From assembly GCA_947496185.1 (NCBI GenBank), contig CANMCD010000007.1, positions 124,001-188,000 of the forward strand: a stretch of DNA of 64,000 bases, written 5' to 3'. Origin of the DNA: an uncultured Tenacibaculum sp. (GTDB lineage: Bacteria > Bacteroidota > Bacteroidia > Flavobacteriales > Flavobacteriaceae). The translations under genes and the position numbers were made by a program. The notes below the pieces were generated by a model, which saw nothing but the letters and a program-made list of their open reading frames with translations, did not search any database and was not told the origin of the DNA. Positions 54,835-63,961 of this stretch are shown here, in pieces (the stretch's first letter is position 1; each line of letters opens with the position of its first letter).

Positions 54835-55410
54835 ATGAATGCCTATAATTTAAATTCTATGCTTTCAGACATGCAAAATGCTTCTAGAACTAACCGAAAT
54901 CATGTGGCAAATATTGTATTTGAAAATAAAAAATTAAGAGATAGTTTAGTTGCTATGGTGTTTGAAACTGATAATAAACTATCTATCAAGGCTGCTTGGG
55001 TTTTGGAGTGGATTTGCACGCATCGAGGTATTTCTTTTATTCTCCCTTATCTTGATGATTTTACAAAAAAAATTTCGACTGTTCACTTTGATAGCGTAAC
55101 GCGTCCTTGTGCTAAAATTTGTGAACATTTAGCGATTGCTTATACTTCCAAAAGGGATAATGAAGTAAAGTATACGTTAACAAACACCCATATTGATAAT
55201 ATCATTGAAACTGGATTTGACTGGTTAATTACCAAGCAAAAAATTGCTGTAAGGGCCTATACTATGACCAGTTTATACCTATTTGGTTTAGAAAAAGACT
55301 GGGTACACCCCGAGTTGGAACACTTGATTAGTACTAAAATAGTTCACGAAAGTAAAGGCTGTAAGGCCAGAGGAGTAAAAATATTGGGATTAATTCGTGG
55401 AAATAAATAA
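54835..55410 (+). CDS. Conserved Flavobacteriaceae protein, HEAT-repeat-like
   Basis: The protein has 191 residues from the ATG at 54835; the TTG at 54829 would only add two residues. It is all-helical, with paired helices such as KAAWVLEWICTHRGISFILP and YTMTSLYLFGLEKDWVHPE that look like HEAT/ARM units. Such proteins are often mislabelled as adenylosuccinate lyase, but no catalytic motif of that enzyme is present. The function is unknown. Confidence 0.7.
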   Translation: MNAYNLNSMLSDMQNASRTNRNHVANIVFENKKLRDSLVAMVFETDNKLSIKAAWVLEWICTHRGISFILPYLDDFTKKISTVHFDSVTRPCAKICEHLAIAYTSKRDNEVKYTLTNTHIDNIIETGFDWLITKQKIAVRAYTMTSLYLFGLEKDWVHPELEHLISTKIVHESKGCKARGVKILGLIRGNK

Positions 55411-55436
55411 AGCTACCTCATTTTCTTAAGGTAGCT
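55411..55436. terminator. Terminator between convergent genes
   Basis: AGCTACCT / AGGTAGCT (8-bp stem) followed by a T-rich tract lies between the HEAT-like gene (plus) and the GlmU-like gene (minus), 1 base after the first stop. Confidence 0.7.
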
Positions 55437-55445
55437 CTGTTTTTA

Positions 55446-56621
55446 TTAATAATTTCTATACTTTTCAGTTTCAGAAAAAATATGCTCAAAAATTCTTTTT
55501 TCTTTATCATCAAAAACCATGTTTCTTCTGCTCATTACCACTTCTGCTACTTCAAATACTTTATTGGTTTTGTACTCCTTAAAGCCTGCAGCGCCGCCCC
55601 AACTAAAAGAGGGAATAAAATTGCGAGGAAACCCACTTCCATAAATATTAGCTGAAACACCGACTACTGTACCAGTATTAAACATCGTATTAATACCGCA
55701 TTTAGAATGATCTCCCATCATTAATCCACAAAAACGCAATCCAGTTTTAGCAAACCGTTCAGTTTCGTAACTCCATATTCTTACTTCAGCATAATTGTTT
55801 TTAAGGTTTGAATTGTTGGTATCTGCTCCGATATTACACCACTCTCCTAATACCGAGTTTCCTAAATACCCATCATGTCCTTTACTAGAATAACCAAAAA
55901 ATACACAATTATTGATTTCTCCTCCTGCTTTGCTATGCGGGCCTAAAGTGGTTGGTCCGTAGATTCTAGCTCCCATTTTTAAAATTGATTTTTCACACAT
56001 AGCAAATCCACCTCGTATAAGAGCCCCTTCCATAACTAAAGCATCTTTACCTATATAGATAGGTCCTTTGGAAGCGTTTAAAGTTGCAAAAGATATTTGT
56101 ACTCCTTCTTCTAAGAATATTTGCTCTTTATTAATACAATTAACTGTTTCAGGAATTGGTTGTGAAGTTCTTCCTTCTGTTATCAGGTCGAAATCATTTT
56201 TTAAAGCTTGGGCATTTTGACTAAAAATATCCCACGTATTCTTAATTTGTAATAAATCTTCTTCATAGTCTATTTGTTCATATGCAGAAAAATCAACTTC
56301 TTCTTGATTTTCTAGGGTATAAAAAGCAACAACATCGTCTCCTTTGAATATTGCTTGGTTTGGCTTTAATTTTTTGATCATTTCTACCAGTAAATGTGTT
56401 GGCAAAAATGAGGCATTCAATAAAATATTTTCTTCCATTTCAACCATAGGATACTTCTCTTCTAAATATTCTTCGGTAATTGTAGACGTAGTATAGCCTA
56501 AAAAGTGTTCCCACTTTTCACGAATGGTTAAAATTCCGATTCTTATATCTGCAACAGGTCTTGTATAAGTGAATGGTAATAAAGACTTTCTGGCATCACC
56601 ATCAAATAATATATAATTCAT
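55446..56621 (-). CDS. GlmU-like sugar nucleotidyltransferase/acetyltransferase-fold protein
   Basis: The protein has 391 residues from the ATG at 56621, which fits the family start MNYILFDGDARKSLLPFTYT. The longer frame to 56690 gives an unlikely N terminus. The N-terminal half is a divergent nucleotidyltransferase-like domain (ARKSLLPFTYTRPVADIRIG), and the C-terminal half is a left-handed beta helix of hexapeptide repeats (GPIYIGKDALVMEGALIRGG, ARIYGPTTLGPHSKAGGEIN, CGINTMFNTGTVVGVSANIY). This Bacteroidota group is related to GlmU; sugar and acceptor are not known. It is distinct from a standard glmU. Confidence 0.85.
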   Translation of the reverse strand: MNYILFDGDARKSLLPFTYTRPVADIRIGILTIREKWEHFLGYTTSTITEEYLEEKYPMVEMEENILLNASFLPTHLLVEMIKKLKPNQAIFKGDDVVAFYTLENQEEVDFSAYEQIDYEEDLLQIKNTWDIFSQNAQALKNDFDLITEGRTSQPIPETVNCINKEQIFLEEGVQISFATLNASKGPIYIGKDALVMEGALIRGGFAMCEKSILKMGARIYGPTTLGPHSKAGGEINNCVFFGYSSKGHDGYLGNSVLGEWCNIGADTNNSNLKNNYAEVRIWSYETERFAKTGLRFCGLMMGDHSKCGINTMFNTGTVVGVSANIYGSGFPRNFIPSFSWGGAAGFKEYKTNKVFEVAEVVMSRRNMVFDDKEKRIFEHIFSETEKYRNY

Positions 56622-56811
56622 CATCCCTTTTTTTTGAAGATAGACAAACTTACCAAATTCAATCCATTTTGCAAGTCTAATATCCTTCATTTAAGATAAC
56701 GAAAATAAAATTTAACCTTACCTTTGTTTGAGATACGATTTTACGGTAAACTCGAATTATAAATTTTAAAGATAATTTAACCGTATTATATATTGAAAAT
56801 CTATTCTAGAT

Positions 56812-57192
56812 ATGAAAAAAATATTAGCTTTAATATTAATAGGTATTACCGTAATAGCTTTTTTATATTACGCCTTTATCTATTTTATACCCTATAGTGA
56901 AGGAGTTCGTTCGGGTGAACTTATAAAAATTAGCTACAAAGGAGTATTGGTTAAAACTTGGGAAGGAGAAATAAGTCAAGGAATTTCAGGAGCACAAATT
57001 TTTTCGTTTTCAATAGAAGATAAAGAGAAAAAGGTTATTGAAGATTTACAAAAATACCAAGGGAGTTATGTCAAAGTACATTATAAGGAACGTTTTGGTA
57101 CTTTTTTCTGGCTAGGAGATACTAAATATTTTATAATTAAAGTAGTACAAGAACAGTCACCTCATTTTAGATCACTTCCTGAAAAAGAATAA
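56812..57192 (+). CDS. Single-helix membrane-anchored conserved protein
   Basis: The protein has 126 residues. One membrane helix (about 4-27) is followed by a periplasmic beta-type domain (GELIKISYKGVLVKTWEGEI, AQIFSFSIEDKEKKVIEDLQ, GSYVKVHYKERFGTFFWLGD). It is conserved in Flavobacteriaceae, where it sometimes carries the wrong name 6-phosphogluconate dehydrogenase. The function is unknown. It lies upstream of the K+ channel gene but has its own stop and an 80-base gap. Confidence 0.65.
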   Translation: MKKILALILIGITVIAFLYYAFIYFIPYSEGVRSGELIKISYKGVLVKTWEGEISQGISGAQIFSFSIEDKEKKVIEDLQKYQGSYVKVHYKERFGTFFWLGDTKYFIIKVVQEQSPHFRSLPEKE

Positions 57193-57215
57193 TTAAGTGT
57201 AAAGATAAAAGCAGA

Positions 57216-57247
57216 TTTGATAAACTCCATTCAAAAACATATTTTTG
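57216..57247 (+). promoter_or_regulatory. Consensus promoter of the K+ channel gene
   Basis: TTTG (57216-57219), 20 bases, TATTTTTG (57240-57247). The channel start is the TTG at 57272, 25 bases downstream. Confidence 0.7.
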
Positions 57248-57271
57248 TTAAATAATTAATGCTATTCATTT

Positions 57272-58090
57272 TTGAAAAAAGAATCACAACCTTGGCGAGA
57301 TAGGCTTCATGAAATCATATACGAAGCAGACACCAAAGAGGGTAAGCTTTTTGATGTAACATTGTTAGTCGCTATTTTAGCTTCTATTCTATTTGTTATG
57401 CTTGAAAGTGTACAAGAAATTCAAGCAGCCTATGGAGATATTTTAAACATAGGAGAATGGATTCTTACTATTTTATTTTCCATAGAATATATTTTAAGAA
57501 TTATCGCTATTAAAAAGCCAAGTAGCTATATTTTTAGTTTTTATGGTATCATTGATTTTCTTTCGACTATTCCAAAATATCTATCCATCTTTTTTATTGG
57601 CACACATAGTTTAGTTGCATTACGAGCTTTACGCTTGTTAAGAGTGTTTAGAATATTAAAATTAGCGCGCTTTGTAGGAGAATCTAACAATTTTATAAAA
57701 GCCTTAAAAGCAAGTAGGGCCAAAATTGCCGTTTTTTTATTTTTTGTTTTAATATTATGTACTATTCTTGGAACGGTAATGTACCTCATTGAAGGCGGTG
57801 ATAATGGTTTTACTAGTATCCCTAGAAGTGTGTATTGGGCAATTGTAACTTTAACTACGGTAGGATATGGAGATATTGCTCCACAAACGCCTTTTGGACA
57901 GTTAATTGCTAGTGTAATTATGATATTAGGATACGGAATTATTGCTGTACCTACAGGAATTGTAAGTTCAGAAATGACCAAAATAAAGGATGTACAGTTG
58001 AATACACAATCTTGTGATCATTGTTCTCATGAAATGCATGATGACAATGCGGTTTATTGCAACCGTTGTGGAAATAAACTTCAAAAATAA
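57272..58090 (+). CDS. Voltage-gated-type K+ channel with C-terminal zinc ribbon
   Basis: The protein has 272 residues with six membrane helices. S4 has regularly spaced Arg (ALRALRLLRVFRILKLARF), the pore helix precedes the K+ filter TTVGYGDIAPQ, and S6 follows (IASVIMILGYGIIAVPTGIV). A short C-terminal domain carries a four-Cys zinc ribbon (CDHCSHEM and YCNRCGNK). No ATG is available in frame: a stop lies at 57257-57259, so the start is the TTG at 57272. It should conduct K+ across the inner membrane, gated by voltage. It is directly followed by miaA. Confidence 0.93.
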   Translation: MKKESQPWRDRLHEIIYEADTKEGKLFDVTLLVAILASILFVMLESVQEIQAAYGDILNIGEWILTILFSIEYILRIIAIKKPSSYIFSFYGIIDFLSTIPKYLSIFFIGTHSLVALRALRLLRVFRILKLARFVGESNNFIKALKASRAKIAVFLFFVLILCTILGTVMYLIEGGDNGFTSIPRSVYWAIVTLTTVGYGDIAPQTPFGQLIASVIMILGYGIIAVPTGIVSSEMTKIKDVQLNTQSCDHCSHEMHDDNAVYCNRCGNKLQK

Positions 58091-58993
58091 ATGACAAACA
58101 CACTTATTACGATTGTTGGGCCTACAGCTATTGGTAAAACGGCTTTGAGTATCAAGTTAGCTAAACATTTTGATTGTGAAATTGTATCCTGTGATTCTCG
58201 CCAATTTTATAAAGAAATGTCTATCGGAACAGCGGTTCCTGATACAGATGAACTAGCGGCTGCTTCTCATTATTTTATACAAAATAGAAGTATTTTTGAA
58301 AATTATAGTGTAGGACAATTCGAAAGAGACGCATTGGAAAAGTTATCCGTATTATTTGAAAAAAATCCAATTCAAATTATGGTTGGAGGAAGTGGTTTAT
58401 ATGTAGATGCCGTCATTAAAGGCTTAGATCACTTTCCTGATGTAGCTCCCACGATTAGAAAAAGCTTAAATGAAGCATTACAAGAAAAAGGAATTGAATA
58501 CCTACAATCAAAACTTAAAGAGTTAGATATTGAATCATTTAATCGAATAGCCATAGACAACCCTCATCGTTTAATACGGGCCTTAGAAATATGTATTGGA
58601 ACAGGTCAAACCTATAGCTCTTTTAAAAACAAACCCAAGACTGCAAGAAATTTTAAAAGTATTAAGATCGGATTGACAGCTGAGAGAGAAACTCTTTATC
58701 ATAGAATTAACAAACGTGTTGATATTATGATTGAAAATGGTCTATTAGAAGAAGCAAAAGCATTACACCCGCATAAAGATTTAAACGCACTTCAAACGGT
58801 AGGGTATCGAGAATTATTTGAATATTTTGAAGGAAATTATACAAAAGAATTCGCTATTAGTGAGATCAAAAAAAACACTAGACGTTTTGCTAAAAGACAA
58901 GGTACTTGGTTTCGTAAAGACACGAATATTATTTGGTTTGATTATGAAACTTCCTTTGATGAAATTTCAAACAAAATATTGGATATTTTATAA
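58091..58993 (+). CDS. miaA: tRNA dimethylallyltransferase
   Basis: The protein has 300 residues, the family length. The P-loop is TIVGPTAIGKTALS, followed by DSRQFYKEMSIGTAVP with the catalytic Asp, MVGGSGLYVDAVIKGL and the tRNA-binding end KKNTRRFAKRQGTWFRK. It prenylates A37 of tRNAs that read U-starting codons. The ATG follows the channel stop with no gap, so translation is coupled. Confidence 0.97.
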   Translation: MTNTLITIVGPTAIGKTALSIKLAKHFDCEIVSCDSRQFYKEMSIGTAVPDTDELAAASHYFIQNRSIFENYSVGQFERDALEKLSVLFEKNPIQIMVGGSGLYVDAVIKGLDHFPDVAPTIRKSLNEALQEKGIEYLQSKLKELDIESFNRIAIDNPHRLIRALEICIGTGQTYSSFKNKPKTARNFKSIKIGLTAERETLYHRINKRVDIMIENGLLEEAKALHPHKDLNALQTVGYRELFEYFEGNYTKEFAISEIKKNTRRFAKRQGTWFRKDTNIIWFDYETSFDEISNKILDIL

Positions 58994-59065
58994 AAAAGAC
59001 CGCTTTAAAATTATCATTGATAAAAAATTAACACTAACTTAAGGTAGATGACTGTCCACTTTTTA

Positions 59066-59073
59066 TAGTTTTG
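59066..59073 (+). promoter_or_regulatory. -7 box (TAGTTTTG) of the OmpH-like gene
   Basis: TAGTTTTG fits TAnnTTTG and lies 20 bases before the ATG at 59094. A -33 TTG at the usual distance is not obvious. Confidence 0.4.
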
Positions 59074-59093
59074 CCGCGTTAATTACAGAAATC

Positions 59094-59597
59094 ATGAAAT
59101 CAAAAATTACTTTTTTCCTTATATTACTTACGGTATCTTATACTATAGCACAAAATAAAGTGGGTACTATAAATTCGGATTTTATTATTGGTAAAATGCC
59201 ACAAACCAAAGTAGCCATGGAAAGAACGGATAAATTTGCTAAAAAATTAGATTCTTCTTTTCAAGTAAAAGTAGCAGCTTATAATGCTAAAATTAAAAAG
59301 TATAAAGCGGAACTAAAAAGTTTTAGCGAAGAAACTAAAAAAAGCAAAATGGTTGAAATTGCAGAAATAGAGAATGAGTTGACAAAGCTTCGTAAAAATG
59401 GTCCTACGCTAATAAAAATACGTCGCGATGAATACATGCGTCCTTTGTATAAAAAAATGACGGAAGCTATCAAAGTAATCGCCAAAGAACAAGGATATAC
59501 CCAAATATTGACTACTGGAGGTAATGAGTTTGCTTATATTGATGAAAAACACGATATTACTAAAAAAGTCTTAGATAAAATGGGACTAAAAGAATAA
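59094..59597 (+). CDS. OmpH/Skp-like periplasmic chaperone
   Basis: The protein has 167 residues. A signal peptide (to about 19, TIAQNK) is followed by the Skp fold: VGTINSDFIIGKMPQTKVAM, a long charged helical hairpin (about 45-110, coiled coil) and the closing strand YTQILTTGGNEFAYI. It holds unfolded outer-membrane proteins in the periplasm. The DUF1853 gene follows at 5 bases. Confidence 0.9.
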   Translation: MKSKITFFLILLTVSYTIAQNKVGTINSDFIIGKMPQTKVAMERTDKFAKKLDSSFQVKVAAYNAKIKKYKAELKSFSEETKKSKMVEIAEIENELTKLRKNGPTLIKIRRDEYMRPLYKKMTEAIKVIAKEQGYTQILTTGGNEFAYIDEKHDITKKVLDKMGLKE

Positions 59598-59602
59598 TAA
59601 AT

Positions 59603-60430
59603 TTGAACCCAAATAAACTAAAAGAAATACAATCTCGTTATCACGGATTTTTAGAAACACCTTTTCTATGGCATGGAAGAGGTGTTTTTGATTTAATACA
59701 CTTTTCTAACGAAAAATCAAAAACGGGTGTATTCACATTAACCATCGATAAAAACCCTCGTTTAGGAAAACTTGTTGAACGTTTTGTTTCTTTCGAATTA
59801 GGTCAGTGTCCCCATATTGATATATTGGCTGAAAATATTCAAATACAACAAGAAAAAATTACATTAGGAGAACTTGATTGCATTTTACTGCAAAAGAATA
59901 TCCCCATTCATCTTGAGGTTGTATATAAGTTCTACTTGTTTGTACCAACAACTGAATCCGATTCTCCATTGCATAATTGGATTGGTCCTAATAAAAAAGA
60001 TTCGCTTATTCAAAAATTAACAAAACTCAAAGAGAAGCAATTCCCGTTACTTTATCAAAAAGAAACCCTTAAATACCTAAAGAAACTACCTATTGATATT
60101 ACATCTATCAAACAACAAGTATATTTTAAAGCTCAATTATTTATTCCTTTAAAACAACGAAAACAGCATGCAGCCATTACTCCATTGAATCAAAATTGTA
60201 TCGTTGGTTTTTACTGTAAAAAAGAAGAGTTATCTATGTTTAAAAGTGATAAGTTTTTTATTCCTAAAAAGCACGATTGGTTAGTCATTCCGCATCAGCA
60301 TGTTACTTGGACAAACTTTAAAATCTTCGAGTCAACTCTTCAAACCTTTCTAAACGAACAAAATTCTCCTTTGTGTTGGGTAAAAAAATCTAATGGGGAA
60401 ATCATTAAACTTTTTGTGGTTTGGTGGTAA
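59603..60430 (+). CDS. DUF1853 protein
   Basis: The protein has 275 residues with the DUF1853 marks: TPFLWHGRGVFDL near the start, LGELDCILLQKNIPIHLEVV followed by YKFYL, and WIGPNKKDSLIQKL. The pairing of GELD and HLEVxxKFYL resembles the PD-(D/E)xK nuclease core, so a nuclease-like fold is possible but unproven. The only start near the family N terminus is the TTG at 59603, 5 bases after the OmpH-like stop. The end overlaps the convergent EamA gene by 26 bases. Confidence 0.8.
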   Translation: MNPNKLKEIQSRYHGFLETPFLWHGRGVFDLIHFSNEKSKTGVFTLTIDKNPRLGKLVERFVSFELGQCPHIDILAENIQIQQEKITLGELDCILLQKNIPIHLEVVYKFYLFVPTTESDSPLHNWIGPNKKDSLIQKLTKLKEKQFPLLYQKETLKYLKKLPIDITSIKQQVYFKAQLFIPLKQRKQHAAITPLNQNCIVGFYCKKEELSMFKSDKFFIPKKHDWLVIPHQHVTWTNFKIFESTLQTFLNEQNSPLCWVKKSNGEIIKLFVVWW

Positions 60431-61328
60431 CTTTATTTTTTGTTTGTTTTTTACGTGAATTGATAAAATAGACCCCTGTTAATAAAACAATAGAAGCGAT
60501 TGCTGATTGAACACTTAATTTTTCACTCAAGAAAAACCACCCCAATAATAATGCGATTACGGGATTTACATAAGCAGAAGTTGCTACCTTTTCTGGAGAA
60601 ACATTTTTCAATAAATAATTAAATGCAGTAAAGGCAACAATACTTCCAAAAATAACAAGTAGTGTCATACATAAAGTTACTTTATTAGACCACATTGTAG
60701 GCGAGTGCCATTCTTCACCAAAAAACGAGCTAAAAACAAAAAGTAATATTCCTCCAATAAGCATTTGATATCCTGTACTTACAAAAAAGTTTTTAGGAAG
60801 ATTTGCTTTCGAAACAAAAACACTCCCGTAACTCCAACTTAACACACAACTTAAGGTCATAAAAATTCCCAAAATGCTATTCTCTGAAGCGGTAATTTCG
60901 TTTTGGCTTACTAATAAATACATGCCTAATATGCCCAGTCCTACACCAATAATTGACTTTCGTTGCATTTCCTTTCCGTCAATCAATCGTAATAATAATA
61001 AGACAAATAACGGTTGCGTAGACGCCAATAATGCTCCAAAGCCACTATCAATGTATTTTAATGCCCACACAAAAACACCGTTACCATACACTAAAAATAA
61101 AAAACAAGTAATCACAATATTGAGTAACTGTTTTTTAGATGTATATAAAGGATATTTCATCAGCTTAGCGATAATTAACATAATAGTTCCTGCTGTAGTA
61201 AAACGCAATGATGATAAAAATAATGGAGAAATTTCTGTTACTGCTATCTTATTAAGTAAATATGTTGACCCCCAAATAACATAAATAGCAAAAAAAGCTA
61301 ATATGATTAGCCCCGTTGATTTTTTCAT
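60405..61328 (-). CDS. EamA-family (DMT) transporter
   Basis: The protein has 307 residues with ten membrane helices arranged as two EamA repeats. The first starts FFAIYVIWGSTYLLNKIAVT; the second ends with PVIALLLGWFFLSEKLSVQS and a Lys-rich tail. It probably exports amino acids or other metabolites; the substrate is unknown. It is convergent with, and overlaps by 26 bases, the DUF1853 gene. Confidence 0.92.
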   Translation of the reverse strand: MKKSTGLIILAFFAIYVIWGSTYLLNKIAVTEISPLFLSSLRFTTAGTIMLIIAKLMKYPLYTSKKQLLNIVITCFLFLVYGNGVFVWALKYIDSGFGALLASTQPLFVLLLLRLIDGKEMQRKSIIGVGLGILGMYLLVSQNEITASENSILGIFMTLSCVLSWSYGSVFVSKANLPKNFFVSTGYQMLIGGILLFVFSSFFGEEWHSPTMWSNKVTLCMTLLVIFGSIVAFTAFNYLLKNVSPEKVATSAYVNPVIALLLGWFFLSEKLSVQSAIASIVLLTGVYFINSRKKQTKNKVTTKPQKV

Positions 61329-61398
61329 GTTTCCCTATTAATTGTTCTGTAAATTTACAATAAACTTCGGTCTAATAATACGCCTGTATTATTTTTAT

Positions 61399-62550
61399 TT
61401 ACAACAAAGTTTCAAGGTAATGACTATCTATAGCATAGCTACTTTTTAAAGCGCTAATTTTAGATTCAATTATACTTGTATCGACTGTTTTGGATGACTT
61501 TGTAGCCACCAACATAATATTTTTACGCGTATGCTCATTACTTATAAATTCAAAAACATTTGTTTTGTACTGTTCCTTTTCTAAGAGTAACGCTCTTATG
61601 GTATCTGTTATCATTTCAAATTGACGTTCTTTAAAAATACCATACTTTAACAACGGGCTTTCTTGCTCTTTCCCCTTCACCTGTTTTCTTAGTTGTTTAT
61701 GACAACAAGGAGCACAAATTATCAATTGAGCTTTGGATACAATACCTTTATAAATTGCATCATCCGTAGCTGTGTCACAAGCGTGGAGTGCAATTAACAC
61801 ATCTATTTTGTCATCACTATAAGCTTGTATGGGTTGCGCTACAAAATTCAAATTTGAATAGGCACATTTACGTGCTATTTCATTACAATAATCTACTAAA
61901 TGCGTTCTTAATTCGATTCCAGTTACTGTTACATCGTAGCCTTTATTTGTAAGATAATCATATAAAGCAAATGTCAAATATCCTTTACCAGACCCCATAT
62001 CAACAATGTTAATCTGATTTGGCAGTTTAACAGCATTAAGTTGACTCTCTATAATTTCTAAATACTTATTAATTTGTCGGAATTTATCGGCCATTTTAGG
62101 TATTACTTTAAATTCCTTATCCGTAATACCTAAGTGATATAAGTAGGTGTTCTTTTTGGCTCTTTTAACTTTTGTTTTATCATGATCCTTGGTAGGTTTT
62201 ACCCGAATACTTGGCTGAAATAAACTATAATTTACTTTTTTCTTTTTTGAAATTGAAATTTGCACGTCTTTTTCTAAAGTAAAAAGAGTTACTGCATTAA
62301 ACTTATTAATTATCAATTTTTCCAATTCAAGTTTTGATTCTCGAAATGTATAATTTTTAACCTGATCATTTGTTACACTTCGATACAAAAACTGAAAATA
62401 AGAGTTGCCTCTAATCTCTACTTCCCTGACATATACATTAACCAGCTCATTGCTCTTTCTTTGCGGTTTACTTAAAGTGATTTTTACAAAGTTAGCCTTA
62501 TGAACGCTTAATTCAAATTCAGCTGTTAGTTTTTGAAGTGCTTCTTTCAT
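61399..62550 (-). CDS. METTL25/GSTCD-like SAM-dependent methyltransferase
   Basis: The protein has 383 residues. A helical N-terminal domain precedes a Rossmann methyltransferase: motif I IVDMGSGKGYLTFALYDYL, acidic post-I GIELRTHLVDYC, then VLIALHACDTATDDAI and IICAPCCHKQL. The HACDTA plus PCCH pattern is that of the METTL25/GSTCD/RRNAD1 group, which probably methylates RNA or protein. The target is unknown. It is transcribed alone. Confidence 0.88.
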   Translation of the reverse strand: MKEALQKLTAEFELSVHKANFVKITLSKPQRKSNELVNVYVREVEIRGNSYFQFLYRSVTNDQVKNYTFRESKLELEKLIINKFNAVTLFTLEKDVQISISKKKKVNYSLFQPSIRVKPTKDHDKTKVKRAKKNTYLYHLGITDKEFKVIPKMADKFRQINKYLEIIESQLNAVKLPNQINIVDMGSGKGYLTFALYDYLTNKGYDVTVTGIELRTHLVDYCNEIARKCAYSNLNFVAQPIQAYSDDKIDVLIALHACDTATDDAIYKGIVSKAQLIICAPCCHKQLRKQVKGKEQESPLLKYGIFKERQFEMITDTIRALLLEKEQYKTNVFEFISNEHTRKNIMLVATKSSKTVDTSIIESKISALKSSYAIDSHYLETLL

Positions 62551-62627
62551 GGGGTAAATTTACTATTACCTAACAAACAAAATCTAAAAAAAGTCATAAA
62601 AAATGTTAATTATATTATATAATATAC

Positions 62628-63212
62628 TTATGCTCTTGATTTTAAAATTTCTTCAATATCTACTAATGTAATATCTTTGGCCTTTAGTAAAATTAACAAG
62701 TGGTACAGTAAATCTGCTGCTTCATTTTTGAATAAATCTATATTTTCGTCTTTAGCTTCTATAACCAATTCTACAGCCTCCTCTCCTACTTTTTGAGCTA
62801 CCTTATTGATCCCTCTTTTAAATAACTTATTTGTATATGAACTTTCAACATCCTTGTCGATTCTATCGTGAATAGTTTCTTCCAAATCATACATAAAACC
62901 TTTTGAGCTTTCTTCTGCAAAACAAGAAGTAGATCCTTTGTGGCAGGTAGGACCTTTTGGAATCGCTTTGATCAGTAGTGTATCGTTGTCACAGTCTATC
63001 ATCATTTTTTTAACCAAAAGAAAGTTTCCTGATGTTTCTCCTTTGGTCCACAGTCTATTTTTGGTTCTACTAAAAAACGTTACTTTGTTTTCATCTTTTG
63101 TTTTGAAATAGGCTTCTTCATTCATATAACCTAACATCAGTACTTGCATCGTAGTATTGTGTTGTATAATAACAGGAATTAATCCGTTTCCTTTTTTAAA
63201 ATCTAGTTGCAT
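62628..63212 (-). CDS. hisIE: Bifunctional phosphoribosyl-AMP cyclohydrolase/phosphoribosyl-ATP pyrophosphatase
   Basis: The protein has 194 residues. The HisI half has [32 protein letters not shown] and [17 protein letters not shown] with the zinc Cys residues. The HisE half has [20 protein letters not shown] and [18 protein letters not shown]. It performs the second and third steps of histidine synthesis. The start overlaps hisF by 10 bases, so it is the last gene visible of a his operon. Confidence 0.97.
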   Translation of the reverse strand: MQLDFKKGNGLIPVIIQHNTTMQVLMLGYMNEEAYFKTKDENKVTFFSRTKNRLWTKGETSGNFLLVKKMMIDCDNDTLLIKAIPKGPTCHKGSTSCFAEESSKGFMYDLEETIHDRIDKDVESSYTNKLFKRGINKVAQKVGEEAVELVIEAKDENIDLFKNEAADLLYHLLILLKAKDITLVDIEEILKSRA

Positions 63213-63961
63213 CTTATGGGAATGTTTTGTTCTTGTAAATATTGTTTTAGTTTGGGTATCGGGATTTCTCCAAAATGAAAAATGCTTGCTGCTAAACCTG
63301 CACTGGCTGCTGTTTGTTGAAAAACATCGGTAAAATGTGCCTCATTACCAGCGCCTCCAGAAGCAATCACAGGTATAGAACACGTAGTACTCACCTGGTT
63401 TGTTATGTCTAATGCAAATCCTGATTTTGTACCGTCATTATTCATAGAAGTAAGTAATATTTCGCCCGCCCCTAATGCTGCTACTTTTTTTGCCCATTGA
63501 ACTGTGGATAATGAAGTTTCTTCTGTCCCCCCTTTGATAAAAACTTTCCAATCATTGTTTATTTTTTTAGTATCAATAGCAACAACTACAAATTGGCTTC
63601 CAAAACGATTTTTTAAATCCGTAATTAGTTGCGGGGTTTTAATAGCAGAAGAATTAATACTTATTTTGTCTGCTCCAGCATTAATTAGTTGTAAAGCATC
63701 AGCTACAGTGCTTATTCCACCCCCTACCGTAAAAGGAATATTAATTTCAGCGGCTATTTTTTCTACCAATGTTATAAGAGTTTTTCTTTCCTCTAACGTG
63801 GCAGTAATATCTAGAAAAACAAGCTCATCTGCCCCTTGATCTACATACCTTTTAGCCAATTCAACAGGGTCACCAGCATCTTTAATCGCTATAAAATTTA
63901 CTCCTTTTACCGTTCGTCCATTTTTTATATCCAAACAGGGAATTATTCTTTTTTTTAACAT
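63203..63961 (-). CDS. hisF: Imidazole glycerol phosphate synthase, cyclase subunit
   Basis: The protein has 252 residues and a TIM barrel with [18 protein letters not shown] (catalytic Asp11), [23 protein letters not shown] (second catalytic Asp) and [11 protein letters not shown]. With HisH it makes IGP and AICAR in histidine synthesis. The start codon overlaps the end of hisA by 7 bases. Confidence 0.97.
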   Translation of the reverse strand: MLKKRIIPCLDIKNGRTVKGVNFIAIKDAGDPVELAKRYVDQGADELVFLDITATLEERKTLITLVEKIAAEINIPFTVGGGISTVADALQLINAGADKISINSSAIKTPQLITDLKNRFGSQFVVVAIDTKKINNDWKVFIKGGTEETSLSTVQWAKKVAALGAGEILLTSMNNDGTKSGFALDITNQVSTTCSIPVIASGGAGNEAHFTDVFQQTAASAGLAASIFHFGEIPIPKLKQYLQEQNIPIRCN

